From Bacteriovoracaceae bacterium (GTDB taxonomy: Bacteria > Bdellovibrionota > Bacteriovoracia > Bacteriovoracales > Bacteriovoracaceae): a stretch of DNA of 20,427 nt. Made by a program: the position numbers and the translations under genes. Below are positions 8,001 through 14,666 of this stretch, piece by piece; the first letter of the stretch is position 1; every line of letters begins with the position of its first letter. Where the stretch lies: assembly GCA_023146355.1 (NCBI GenBank), contig JAGLCH010000050.1, forward strand, positions 1-20,427, given 5' to 3'. Below the pieces are notes generated by a model, which searched no databases, was not told the DNA's origin, and saw only the letters and a list, made by a program, of their open reading frames with translations.

Positions 8001-8007
8001 CGGTCAA
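7980..8007 (-). promoter_or_regulatory. Promoter of the SWIB gene
   Basis: On the minus strand: -35 TTGACC (8007-8002), a 16-nt spacer and an extended -10, TGG-TATGCT (-10 hexamer 7985-7980). Transcription would start near 7973, leaving a leader of about 50 nt with the AAGGAT SD. The promoter lies between the arms of an inverted repeat (7956-7964 and 7992-8000). Confidence 0.55.
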
Positions 8008-8072
8008 GGCATCTTTTAGCATCCTGAGTCAAGAACGATTCATTTATCGCAATGACAGTCCACTTCGGGCCA

Positions 8073-9983
8073 CTAACTCAGAAGTTGTTGGACATCACTC
8101 CACTCTCTTCCCTCTAAAACCCCAAAGTATTTCTGATTTGAGAGTTTATTGCGGGATATATAGGGTGAACGAATACCTAGGAGATATTTTGAAAGTCTCG
8201 ATGCAGAATCAATTATATGGGGATGGTCGCTCAGGGCCTCTTTAACATCACCTATGTTGAGATCAATATGGGGGGCAATGCTGTCGTGTAACTTAACACT
8301 TTTGCCACTTATGCAGTATGAGCAATGGCCGCAACTCTGTATTAGTGGCGTCACAAAATAGCGGGCAATGGACTGATGAATGCATCCATCTCCTGTAAAA
8401 AAAGCAACCAATTCATTAATTCGTGAGAGCTGCTTTTCGAGATGCCATTGTGTCGTATCACAAATATCATTAATCAAATTCTGACATTGAGATAGAGTGC
8501 TGCTGTGGTTTACAAATCTATAGCGATTGATAAGGTTACTCATTTTCAGTTCAATGAGCCCTTCTCTATCGAGAAAATCTAATACATCTAGGACTTTCTT
8601 TCTCGTTATTTCCATCCCTTTTTCCACACTTTCAATATCGATTGAAACCCAGACACGTTTATGTGTCCCATAGTCTAACAGCTTCCCTAGGAACTCGCGT
8701 TTATCTGTTGGGAACTTTTTGAGCACTTTCTCTTTTTCAAGGAGGTACTTAAACTGTGCGGAGCTGTAAACTGGAGTCAACTCTTCAAGGTGCCCCTTAA
8801 GCTCAAGCTGAGTCAAAATGGTCTTGACAACAATTTGCCGAATGTCATGTCTGTTTGAAAATGATCCAAGCTTTAAGGTGAATTCTTCATCAAAGGTAAA
8901 GAGTTCCTTCATCAGTTTTTCAATCAAGTCCTGTTCTGGAAAGTCGCCAATTGCAAAGCCCTCAAGTGCAGGAATATCTCCCTGACTCAGAAACAAAATA
9001 CAGTCAGAGCTCACTCCATCTCGCCCAGCACGCCCAATTTCTTGATAGTAGCCTTCAATGCTCTTTGGAAGATTATAGTGAATAACATTTCTGATATCAG
9101 ACTTATCAATTCCCATACCAAAGGCAATTGTGGCCACAATAACGCAATCTTTTGCGTTCATAAATTTATTTTGAATGGACTCGCGCGAAGAACTCTCAAG
9201 GCCTGCGTGGTAAAATTCGGCATTGACTCCACCACTTTTAAGATATCCGGCAACAGCTTCTGCGCTTTTTTGAAGAGTAACATAAACAATAGTTGCCTCT
9301 CCATTTTTCCCACTTACAATCTCTAAAACCTTGGCCAATTTATCTTCTTCTCTTACGCTTAGAACACTTAAATTGAGATTTTCACGATAGGCAGATCTAC
9401 GAAAGCTGGAACTAGGATGAATATCAAATTTGGAAACAATATCATTTTGAACAGCTTCATTGGCAGTTGCAGTCAGACAGAGCACTCTTTCGGCCTCAAA
9501 AGTTCGTGCGTATTTAGCAAGTTTTAGGTAGTCAGGTCGAAAATTATGTCCCCACTCCGAGATACAATGGGCCTCATCGATGGCAAACATCGAAATTTTA
9601 ACGTCGCCTAAAAGACTTCTGAATATTTCATTATTAAATCTCTCTGGAGAAACAAAAAGTATTTTCATACGGTTATTTCTAACTTTAAAGATGACCTCTC
9701 TGTACTCATCTAAAGTCAATGATGAATCAAGCTTTGCCGCTTCAACGCCTTTAGAATGTAGGTAGTCAACCTGATCCTTCATTAGCGCCATAAGCGGAGA
9801 CACGACTAATGTTAATCCATCAAAAAGAAGTGCTGGAACTTGATAGCACATAGACTTTCCTGCGCCTGTAGGAAAAATGGCGAGGGTAGAGTTTCCGTCG
9901 ACAAGAGAGTTAATAACATCTTCTTGCCCATCTCTAAATTCCCTATAACCATAAACTCTATTCAAGATATTTTTTGCTTTCAA
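8073..9983 (-). CDS. recQ: RecQ ATP-dependent DNA helicase (TTG start)
   Basis: 636 residues, a full RecQ. Motif I PTGAGKS is at 38-44, then SPLMALMKDQV at 62-72, DEAHCISEWGHNFRPDY from 136, LTATAN, and in the second RecA domain GMGIDKSDIRNVIHYNLP followed by QEIGRAGRDG. The RQC zinc site is present: C534, C551, C554, C557 (CGHCSYC). After it comes a winged-helix-like tail ending in the FGVLEG/VQQLL block known from proteobacterial RecQ, but no HRDC domain. RecQ unwinds 3'-tailed DNA in recombination and fork repair. The start is TTG at 9983: an in-frame TAA lies three codons upstream, no ATG is available, and AGGAG is placed 10 nt before. The SWIB gene follows on the same strand. Confidence 0.95.
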   Translation of the reverse strand: MKAKNILNRVYGYREFRDGQEDVINSLVDGNSTLAIFPTGAGKSMCYQVPALLFDGLTLVVSPLMALMKDQVDYLHSKGVEAAKLDSSLTLDEYREVIFKVRNNRMKILFVSPERFNNEIFRSLLGDVKISMFAIDEAHCISEWGHNFRPDYLKLAKYARTFEAERVLCLTATANEAVQNDIVSKFDIHPSSSFRRSAYRENLNLSVLSVREEDKLAKVLEIVSGKNGEATIVYVTLQKSAEAVAGYLKSGGVNAEFYHAGLESSSRESIQNKFMNAKDCVIVATIAFGMGIDKSDIRNVIHYNLPKSIEGYYQEIGRAGRDGVSSDCILFLSQGDIPALEGFAIGDFPEQDLIEKLMKELFTFDEEFTLKLGSFSNRHDIRQIVVKTILTQLELKGHLEELTPVYSSAQFKYLLEKEKVLKKFPTDKREFLGKLLDYGTHKRVWVSIDIESVEKGMEITRKKVLDVLDFLDREGLIELKMSNLINRYRFVNHSSTLSQCQNLINDICDTTQWHLEKQLSRINELVAFFTGDGCIHQSIARYFVTPLIQSCGHCSYCISGKSVKLHDSIAPHIDLNIGDVKEALSDHPHIIDSASRLSKYLLGIRSPYISRNKLSNQKYFGVLEGREWSDVQQLLS

Positions 9984-9993
9984 CTGAATTTAA

Positions 9994-9998
9994 CTCCT
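9994..9998 (-). promoter_or_regulatory. Ribosome binding site that fixes the recQ TTG start
   Basis: AGGAG on the minus strand, 10 nt before TTG 9983-9981. An in-frame TAA between this SD and the TTG excludes any earlier start. Confidence 0.75.
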
Positions 9999-10022
9999 AT
10001 AAAATCACTTTGTAGGGTGCTC

Positions 10023-10051
10023 AATATAGCTTAAAATCCAATACCAGTCAC
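10023..10051 (-). promoter_or_regulatory. Possible recQ promoter
   Basis: On the minus strand GTGACT (10051-10046), 17-nt spacer, TATATT (10028-10023). The boxes match 4 of 6 and 5 of 6 consensus bases, and the spacing is ideal. It would give a leader of about 35 nt. Confidence 0.4.
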
Positions 10052-10109
10052 TCTTTGAAACGCTTACTGAGCAAACCAGCAAAAAAGGCATCTTTTTTGT
10101 ATTTCCCTC

Positions 10110-10138
10110 TAGACAAACTAGGTGTGTAACATTAAATT
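10110..10138 (+). promoter_or_regulatory. Promoter of the tRNA gene
   Basis: TAGACA (10110-10115), 17-nt spacer, TAAATT (10133-10138). Expected transcription start near 10145, a few bases before the mature tRNA 5' end at 10151. Confidence 0.55.
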
Positions 10139-10150
10139 ACATTCATCAGT

Positions 10151-10227
10151 GGTTCGGTAGCTCAGTTGGTTAGAGCGGCGGATTCATATCCCGCAGGTCG
10201 GCAGTTCAACTCTGCCTCGAACCACCA
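10151..10227 (+). tRNA. tRNA with CAU anticodon, probably elongator Met
   Basis: A 77-nt cloverleaf with encoded CCA. Acceptor GGTTCGG pairs with TCGAACC (one G-T), D arm GCTC/GAGC, anticodon loop TTCATAT with CAT at 34-36, T arm GGCAG/CTGCC around TTCAACT, discriminator A. A G1-C72 pair excludes initiator tRNA, whose first pair is unpaired. CAU could mean elongator Met or the lysidine-modified Ile2; the sequence alone does not settle it. The anticodon stem GCGGA/CCCGC has an A-C mismatch at its loop-closing pair. Its last 27 bases are repeated, with two changes, at 11751-11777. Confidence 0.93.
10204..10227 (+). repeat. Attachment-site repeat, left copy (tRNA 3' end)
   Basis: The tRNA 3' end from the T loop to CCA. 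The same 24 bases recur at 11754-11777 in direct orientation with a single difference (A at 10221, T at 11771). Extended three bases to the left, the match is 25 of 27. This copy completes a functional acceptor stem. Confidence 0.8.
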
Positions 10228-10246
10228 AATTTTAAACCGCAAGTGA

Positions 10247-10495
10247 ATGCATAACCGCCGAAAATCATTCACTTTCACCAATACCCCCCTCTTTTTTCAA
10301 TATATTCGCGCTTCAAATGAACTGCTTGCCGATATGATATTATATTTTAACTTGAATCATAATAATTATGGGGCTTTATATCGCTTGGTTTATTACACTG
10401 GTATGCGATTTAATGAAGCATACAGTATCGAGATAGATGATTTCTTAAGAATATCTTACTCTTTTTATTTGTGTATTTGTTTCATAGTAAGTTGA
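10247..10495 (+). pseudogene. Tyrosine recombinase (integrase) fragment
   Basis: 82 codons. The middle section, ALYRLVYYTGMRFNEAYSIE followed by IDDF, matches the box I region of phage-type integrases, where the first catalytic Arg lies in the TGMR motif and EA and D follow. The N-terminal DNA-binding domain (normally more than 100 residues) is missing, and after the D the frame runs into unrelated Phe/Tyr/Ile-rich sequence and stops. Box II (HxxR) and the catalytic Tyr are absent, and I could not find them in the next 170 bases in other frames. No SD precedes the ATG. This is a non-functional internal remnant. Confidence 0.75.
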
Positions 10496-10662
10496 AAATC
10501 GAACTTGCTATGCTAATCTGGCCCATAGTGCCATGCAGCACGCCTTTATAATTAACTGAATTTATATTTGAAGTGCTAAAGCAAATATCAATTGTAACTG
10601 GTACTAGAACATAAAAAAATTTAAATAACTGCCAATTTAATCAATACTTAACGGAGATTATA

Positions 10663-11622
10663 ATGATTACTTATCTACTTACATTTGTTACATCATTTTT
10701 TATATTTATGTCATCCGCCTGGGCGGTAACATCATCTCAATGTCCTGGAGAAGAAGGCTACACCTATACTAACAGTCGTAACAGTAATAGTCCAAGTACT
10801 GGTGGATTTATCTCATATGATGCTGATATTACCGACGATATTTGGCTAGGTCGAAATGCCGCAATTTGTGGTTTTTCCTCTGTGACAGATGGTGCAAGAG
10901 TTACTGGGCGAGCAGTAATCTGTGGGGATGCTCTTGTTCACGGTAACAAGGTTCGCATTACCGGCCATTCAAGAGTTTGCGGAAATGCTGAGGTTACAGG
11001 AACTGCAGTATTGAGTGGATATATTAGCATTACATCAGGTTTTTACAGCGCCGGCAAACACTCCAACACATACAAAGAACCCCAGAAGACAAAGGGACAG
11101 CTTCGATCAGAGGCACAAGCGGCTGTAGGACATATGATCAATATGATAAATGGCGATTTTAGCTACTACACCTTTACTACTAGTGGCGAGAAAAGAATGT
11201 ACTTTAATAAAGGTCTTGATTTTCAACAGGACTCATTATCTGATCCTTGTCGTATTAAGTTGAAAGAGGTGACTACTAAAGAGTCTTATATGGATATGAC
11301 TTATGCACGAATCCCTTACCAGCGTCATATTATGAGATTTAATCTTAAGGATTTTCATACTCATACACCAAAACTTCACCGCTCTTATAAAACTTTTAGT
11401 GGAGAACAAATGTCTAAGCTCTTCATTGGAAGAAATAAAGGTATCAAAACAGAATCATTAATCAAGAAGAGGTATCACAACGGTACAAAAACTTCGACAG
11501 ATTATAGCAATACAGTAAGATACGGGTTTACTCTCATCTCGCGTGAAAATTCATCATTAGAAGCAAGCCGTAGAGTAATATCGGAAAGTATCAAGGCATG
11601 TGTCGCTTACCATCGCTACTAG
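10663..11622 (+). CDS. Exported protein with Cys-Gly beta-helix-like repeats
   Basis: 319 residues. Signal peptide 1-21 (hydrophobic 4-17, cleavage after AWA). Residues 63-118 form three consecutive repeats of 19, 19 and 18 residues, each with G at the start, CG near the seventh position (C69, C87, C106) and alternating small hydrophobic residues, the pattern of a left-handed parallel beta-helix, such as hexapeptide-like proteins. Residues 120-319 are a separate basic, Tyr/Lys-rich part with no recognised domain. GGAG lies 8 nt before the ATG and a strong terminator follows. It is the only intact gene between the tRNA-end repeats, so it was probably brought in by the element. Its function is unknown; a surface-exposed adhesive or phage-tail-like role is possible but unsupported. 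Confidence 0.82.
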   Translation: MITYLLTFVTSFFIFMSSAWAVTSSQCPGEEGYTYTNSRNSNSPSTGGFISYDADITDDIWLGRNAAICGFSSVTDGARVTGRAVICGDALVHGNKVRITGHSRVCGNAEVTGTAVLSGYISITSGFYSAGKHSNTYKEPQKTKGQLRSEAQAAVGHMINMINGDFSYYTFTTSGEKRMYFNKGLDFQQDSLSDPCRIKLKEVTTKESYMDMTYARIPYQRHIMRFNLKDFHTHTPKLHRSYKTFSGEQMSKLFIGRNKGIKTESLIKKRYHNGTKTSTDYSNTVRYGFTLISRENSSLEASRRVISESIKACVAYHRY

Positions 11623-11690
11623 ACTCATAATAGTGATACTTAATATGGTTAGCATGAAAATAAAGCTTAATTTGCAGTGAGTATATAAAG

Positions 11691-11725
11691 ATCCGCGAAT
11701 GTTGAATTACATTCGTGGATTTTTT
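11691..11725 (+). terminator. Terminator of the cargo gene
   Basis: An 11-bp stem, ATCCGCGAATG (11691-11701) with CATTCGTGGAT (11710-11720), one G-T pair, 8-nt loop, then a T run. Confidence 0.85.
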
Positions 11726-11753
11726 AATCTATTTAATGTCACATATTCTCGCG

Positions 11754-11777
11754 GTTCAACTCTGCCTCGATCCACCA
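11754..11777 (+). repeat. Attachment-site repeat, right copy (displaced tRNA 3' end)
   Basis: Second copy of the last 24 tRNA bases, 23 identical. The T at 11771 would put a T opposite T in the acceptor stem, so this copy no longer serves a tRNA. It marks the right end of the integrated element. Confidence 0.8.
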
Positions 11778-11790
11778 CTAATTTTCTTTT

Positions 11791-11814
11791 GATCGCACTT
11801 CGCGGTCTTTTTTT
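11791..11814 (+). terminator. Displaced original terminator of the tRNA gene
   Basis: Stem GATCGC (11791-11796) with GCGGTC (11802-11807), one G-T pair, loop ACTTC, then TTTTTTT. It starts 14 nt after the CCA of the right repeat, the place expected for the tRNA's own terminator before insertion. Confidence 0.75.
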
Positions 11815-11862
11815 ATCAAAGAACTCTTAATTATTATCTATAGGCGCATAAGGAAACTTTTG

Positions 11863-11891
11863 TTGCAATAGGACATCGTACTAGTTAAAGA
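11863..11891 (+). promoter_or_regulatory. Possible gshA promoter
   Basis: TTGCAA (11863-11868), 17-nt spacer, TAAAGA (11886-11891). Each box matches 4 of 6 consensus bases; spacing is ideal and the start would lie about 30 nt before the gshA ATG. Confidence 0.45.
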
Positions 11892-11927
11892 TACTCATCA
11901 AAAGAAGTAAAGATAGTGGGATAAGTT

Positions 11928-13505
11928 ATGATGAATTCAATTGAAGAGCTTCAGGTAGCACTAAAGTCATATGTTAAAACGATGCCAAACCTAGGAATTA
12001 AACTGGGAGTGGAGCGGGAATGCTTACGCTTAAGCCCTGACGGTACACTCTCTTCTGAGAATCACTATAAAGATCTGGGCTCTGCCCTCACAAATCCCTA
12101 CATCACCACAGACTACGCTGAGAACTTATTAGAACTCATTACGGCCCCTAAGGACTCTATCACCTCTCTTATTGAGGAGCTTAGTGCTATTCACAGTTTC
12201 ACCGCTTCAAATATTGGAGATGAGTTTCTTTGGTGTAGTAGTATGCCGTCTAAAATTCTAAGCGATGATGAGATCTCAATTGCCAAATTTGGAACTTCAA
12301 ATATTGGACAACTAAAGTCACTCTACCGTTTAGGCCTTAAGAAGCGCTATAGCTCAACTATGCAGATAATATCTGGAATCCATTTCAACTTTTCAGTGGG
12401 AGATAAGCTTCTAGCTGTCATCAAGGAGTTAAAGGGAATTGAGCACCACTTTTCACAGTTTAAGTCAGATAGTTACCTAGGGCTTGCCCGAAATATTCAG
12501 CGCTACGGCTGGCTAACAACTTATCTATACGGGGCCTCCCCATTTGTTGATCAAAGCTTTTTAGATGCCAGAGGGCTAAAGACTGAGCTTATTCCATTTG
12601 ATGACAAAGGCACCATGTATTCCCCTGGGGCCTGTTCCCTACGGATGAGCAACTTTGGCTATCAAAATAGTACTCAGGGTGAGATTGCCCTGCTCTACAA
12701 TACAATTGGAAGCTACACCAGTTCACTGCTTGAAGCGGTAAAGACGCCCCATCCCCAGTGGGAGGAAATAGGACTTCTTGATAGTGATGGAAAGCGACAG
12801 CAGCTTAATACCAACCTGATTCAAATCGAAAATGAATTCTACAATCAGATTCGCCCTAAGCGCACAATTCTCCCTGGCGAAAGACCAACAGAGGCGCTTC
12901 ATGACCGTGGAGTCGAGTATATTGAGTATCGTGCAGTTGATATCAACCCATTTGACCCAATTGGACTAAGCAGAGGGCAGATTGAATTTTTCACAACCTT
13001 TTTGCTCTACAATATGATTATGGAGTCGCCAGAAAGTACAGAGGAAGATTTTAAAAATTCTAGAAATAATATCGGAATTGTCGCTATGAGCGGTAGATCT
13101 GCAGATACCCAGATACACCACCGTGGCGAGCTTATTCCACTTAAAGATGCAGGCCTACAGCTACTCGAGGAAATGCTGCCAGTAGCTGAGATTCTTGACT
13201 GCGCTTCGGGAACTACAAATTATAGCGCGACTATAAAGGCCGAAACTGAGAAAATGAGAGACCCTGCGCTCACCCTATCAGGGAAAATGGAACAAATTCT
13301 CCGCTCTAAAAACATCTCTTACCTAGAGTTTATGACTGAACAGTCAAAAAAACATACTGAGGAGCTAAAGCGCTATGAAATCTCTGAAAGACTTCAAGGA
13401 AAGCTTAATGCCGAAGCGATTAGCTCTTTGGTAAAGCAAAATGAAATTGAGGGGCTCGATAAAATTAATTTTGAACAGTACCTAAATCAATACCTTAACG
13501 CCTAA
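11928..13505 (+). CDS. gshA: Glutamate--cysteine ligase, class I
   Basis: 525 residues, the normal size of the enterobacterial-type enzyme. It makes gamma-glutamylcysteine from Glu, Cys and ATP, the first and limiting step of glutathione synthesis in the cytoplasm. Recognised blocks are GVERECLRLSPDG at 23-35, the TDYAENLLELIT substrate-site region near 60-71, the SGIHFNFS stretch in the middle, SPGACSLRMSNFGYQN and EYIEYRAVDINPFDP. No gap or frameshift is seen. The upstream sequence has GGGAT with a short spacing to the tandem ATGATG, so either ATG may be used. gshB is not in the window. The gene sits immediately beyond the right end of the integrated element and has its own promoter, so the insertion did not disrupt it. 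Confidence 0.96.
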   Translation: MMNSIEELQVALKSYVKTMPNLGIKLGVERECLRLSPDGTLSSENHYKDLGSALTNPYITTDYAENLLELITAPKDSITSLIEELSAIHSFTASNIGDEFLWCSSMPSKILSDDEISIAKFGTSNIGQLKSLYRLGLKKRYSSTMQIISGIHFNFSVGDKLLAVIKELKGIEHHFSQFKSDSYLGLARNIQRYGWLTTYLYGASPFVDQSFLDARGLKTELIPFDDKGTMYSPGACSLRMSNFGYQNSTQGEIALLYNTIGSYTSSLLEAVKTPHPQWEEIGLLDSDGKRQQLNTNLIQIENEFYNQIRPKRTILPGERPTEALHDRGVEYIEYRAVDINPFDPIGLSRGQIEFFTTFLLYNMIMESPESTEEDFKNSRNNIGIVAMSGRSADTQIHHRGELIPLKDAGLQLLEEMLPVAEILDCASGTTNYSATIKAETEKMRDPALTLSGKMEQILRSKNISYLEFMTEQSKKHTEELKRYEISERLQGKLNAEAISSLVKQNEIEGLDKINFEQYLNQYLNA

Positions 13506-13634
13506 CGCCAAAAGAAATTACTCTGAGAATCGCCAACGCATCGAGTCAAAACGATATAATAATTACAGTATTGGCCGGATTGTCGTGTCATATTAAGTGA
13601 GACTTTATACAAGTAATTAGTCAAAACTTACAAC

Positions 13635-13640
13635 AGAGGA
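13635..13640 (+). promoter_or_regulatory. Ribosome binding site that fixes the protease TTG start
   Basis: AGAGGA, 7 nt before TTG 13648-13650. The signal peptide begins at this TTG, which agrees with the choice. Confidence 0.75.
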
Positions 13641-13647
13641 AAACATT

Positions 13648-14553
13648 TTGTTTCGGCCCTTAAAAGTTTACGTGATTTTGCTTCTTACAACTTCAACTAT
13701 TGCAGGTAATGCAGCGAGCTCAGTAGCTCCAAAAGTCATTTATGGTACAGATGATAGGTATCTGCTTCACGAGTATCCAAACGAAGAAATTAGGAGATTA
13801 GCAAGGTCTACCGCCGCTATGATTCACAAGGGCCGCCTTAAGAATAAGATTGGTAGCAGAGTCTACCTTCAAGATTTAGATACACTTCAAGATAGCTTTA
13901 ATATTTGTCCCGATGAAAAATTCACTAAAGAGCTTGTGGCCGCGGAATGTTCTGGATCTCTAATAGCTCCTGGCCTTATTCTAACTGCAGCTCACTGTGT
14001 GAAATCGAATGCCAATTGCTCTGGCTCAAAATGGGTTTTTGACTTTCGTGCTGACAAAGTCAACTCCAAAACAAAATACGTCGAAGATAAAAATATCTAC
14101 TCATGTAAGCGCATTATAAGTTCTAGCTATTTTCCAGAAGAAGAAATCGACTACACAATAATTGAACTTGATCGAAAAGTGACTGACAGGATGCCACTTC
14201 CTGTTAGGATGGAGGGAGTAGTTCCAGAAAATGCTGAGCTTGTTATCATCGGCCATCCATCAGGACTACCAACAATAATTGCTGACAATGGTTATGTTCT
14301 CGATAACGACAGCAAAAATATCTTTAAAACTAACCTTGATACATTTTCCATCAACTCTGGATCTGCAGTCATAAATAAGGCAACAGGAGTGATTGAGGGA
14401 GTCCTAATCAGAGGACAAAAAGACTATGAATGGGATAAATACAGATCATGTCTTCGCCCAAACTTCTGGAAAGATCCTGACTTTCCAGGTGAGAGTGTTA
14501 TCCGAACAACGACAATACAATCCCTAGCTAAAATCATACGCGATTTCAATTAG
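13648..14553 (+). CDS. Exported trypsin/V8-like serine protease (TTG start)
   Basis: 301 residues. Signal peptide 1-23 or so (basic start, hydrophobic VILLLTTSTIAG, Ala-rich cleavage region). Then a chymotrypsin-fold peptidase: H116 in LTAAHC, D168 in IDYTIIEL, and the nucleophile S237 in INSGSA. The usual Gly two residues before the Ser is Ile here. The NSGS context and single short domain resemble glutamyl-endopeptidase/V8-like S1B enzymes more than trypsin. Cys pairs near 101/117 and elsewhere can form disulfides. A prodomain of about 60-70 residues may precede the peptidase. The start is TTG, supported by AGAGGA 7 nt upstream. It should be secreted or periplasmic; substrate unknown. It stands alone between gshA and tex. 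Confidence 0.88.
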   Translation: MFRPLKVYVILLLTTSTIAGNAASSVAPKVIYGTDDRYLLHEYPNEEIRRLARSTAAMIHKGRLKNKIGSRVYLQDLDTLQDSFNICPDEKFTKELVAAECSGSLIAPGLILTAAHCVKSNANCSGSKWVFDFRADKVNSKTKYVEDKNIYSCKRIISSSYFPEEEIDYTIIELDRKVTDRMPLPVRMEGVVPENAELVIIGHPSGLPTIIADNGYVLDNDSKNIFKTNLDTFSINSGSAVINKATGVIEGVLIRGQKDYEWDKYRSCLRPNFWKDPDFPGESVIRTTTIQSLAKIIRDFN

Positions 14554-14637
14554 AAAAAGCCCCTCACAAGTAGTTTCTTTTGAGCTGAAAGCTGCCAATT
14601 TTATCTAGGCACTTAATGGATTTGTTGGTACCGTTCC

Positions 14638-14655
14638 CCTTAAATCTATTTAAGG
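14638..14655 (+). promoter_or_regulatory. Palindrome overlapping the tex ribosome binding site
   Basis: Perfect 8-bp arms CCTTAAAT (14638-14645) and ATTTAAGG (14648-14655) with a 2-nt centre. The right arm contains the AAGG of the SD. It could be an operator, or in RNA a hairpin that hides the SD. It is AT-rich, so RNA pairing would be weak. Confidence 0.4.
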
Positions 14656-14666
14656 AGAATTAATAA

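Larger units (their letters stand above)
10228..11777. mobile_element. Decayed integrated element in the tRNA gene (micro-island)
   Basis: The stretch lies between direct repeats of the tRNA 3' end. Right next to the tRNA is a truncated tyrosine recombinase, in the usual place and orientation for an integrase that targets a tRNA. The element also holds one cargo gene with its own terminator (10663-11726) and nothing else recognisable. Beyond the right repeat is a hairpin with a T tract that looks like the tRNA's original terminator. The integrase remnant lacks most of its catalytic domain and the right repeat carries a change that would break the acceptor stem, so the element is fixed. The offset of 1550 bp makes it very small; internal deletion from a larger island is likely. 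Confidence 0.78.
11623..11927. other. Intergenic stretch with two terminators, att repeat and gshA promoter
   Basis: 305 bases without a gene. It holds the terminator of the cargo gene (11691-11725), the right att repeat (11751-11777), the displaced tRNA terminator (11791-11814) and a promoter for gshA (11863-11891). No further coding sequence is seen. Confidence 0.7.

Noticed and set aside
7802..8245. 147-codon plus-strand open frame across the recQ/SWIB spacer
   Set aside because: It overlaps the SWIB gene and the recQ 3' end in antisense and has a low-complexity, non-protein-like translation.
10081..10098. AAAAAAG/CTTTTTT stem upstream of the tRNA as a terminator
   Set aside because: The stem is almost all A-T pairs and would be unstable; likely a chance A/T run.
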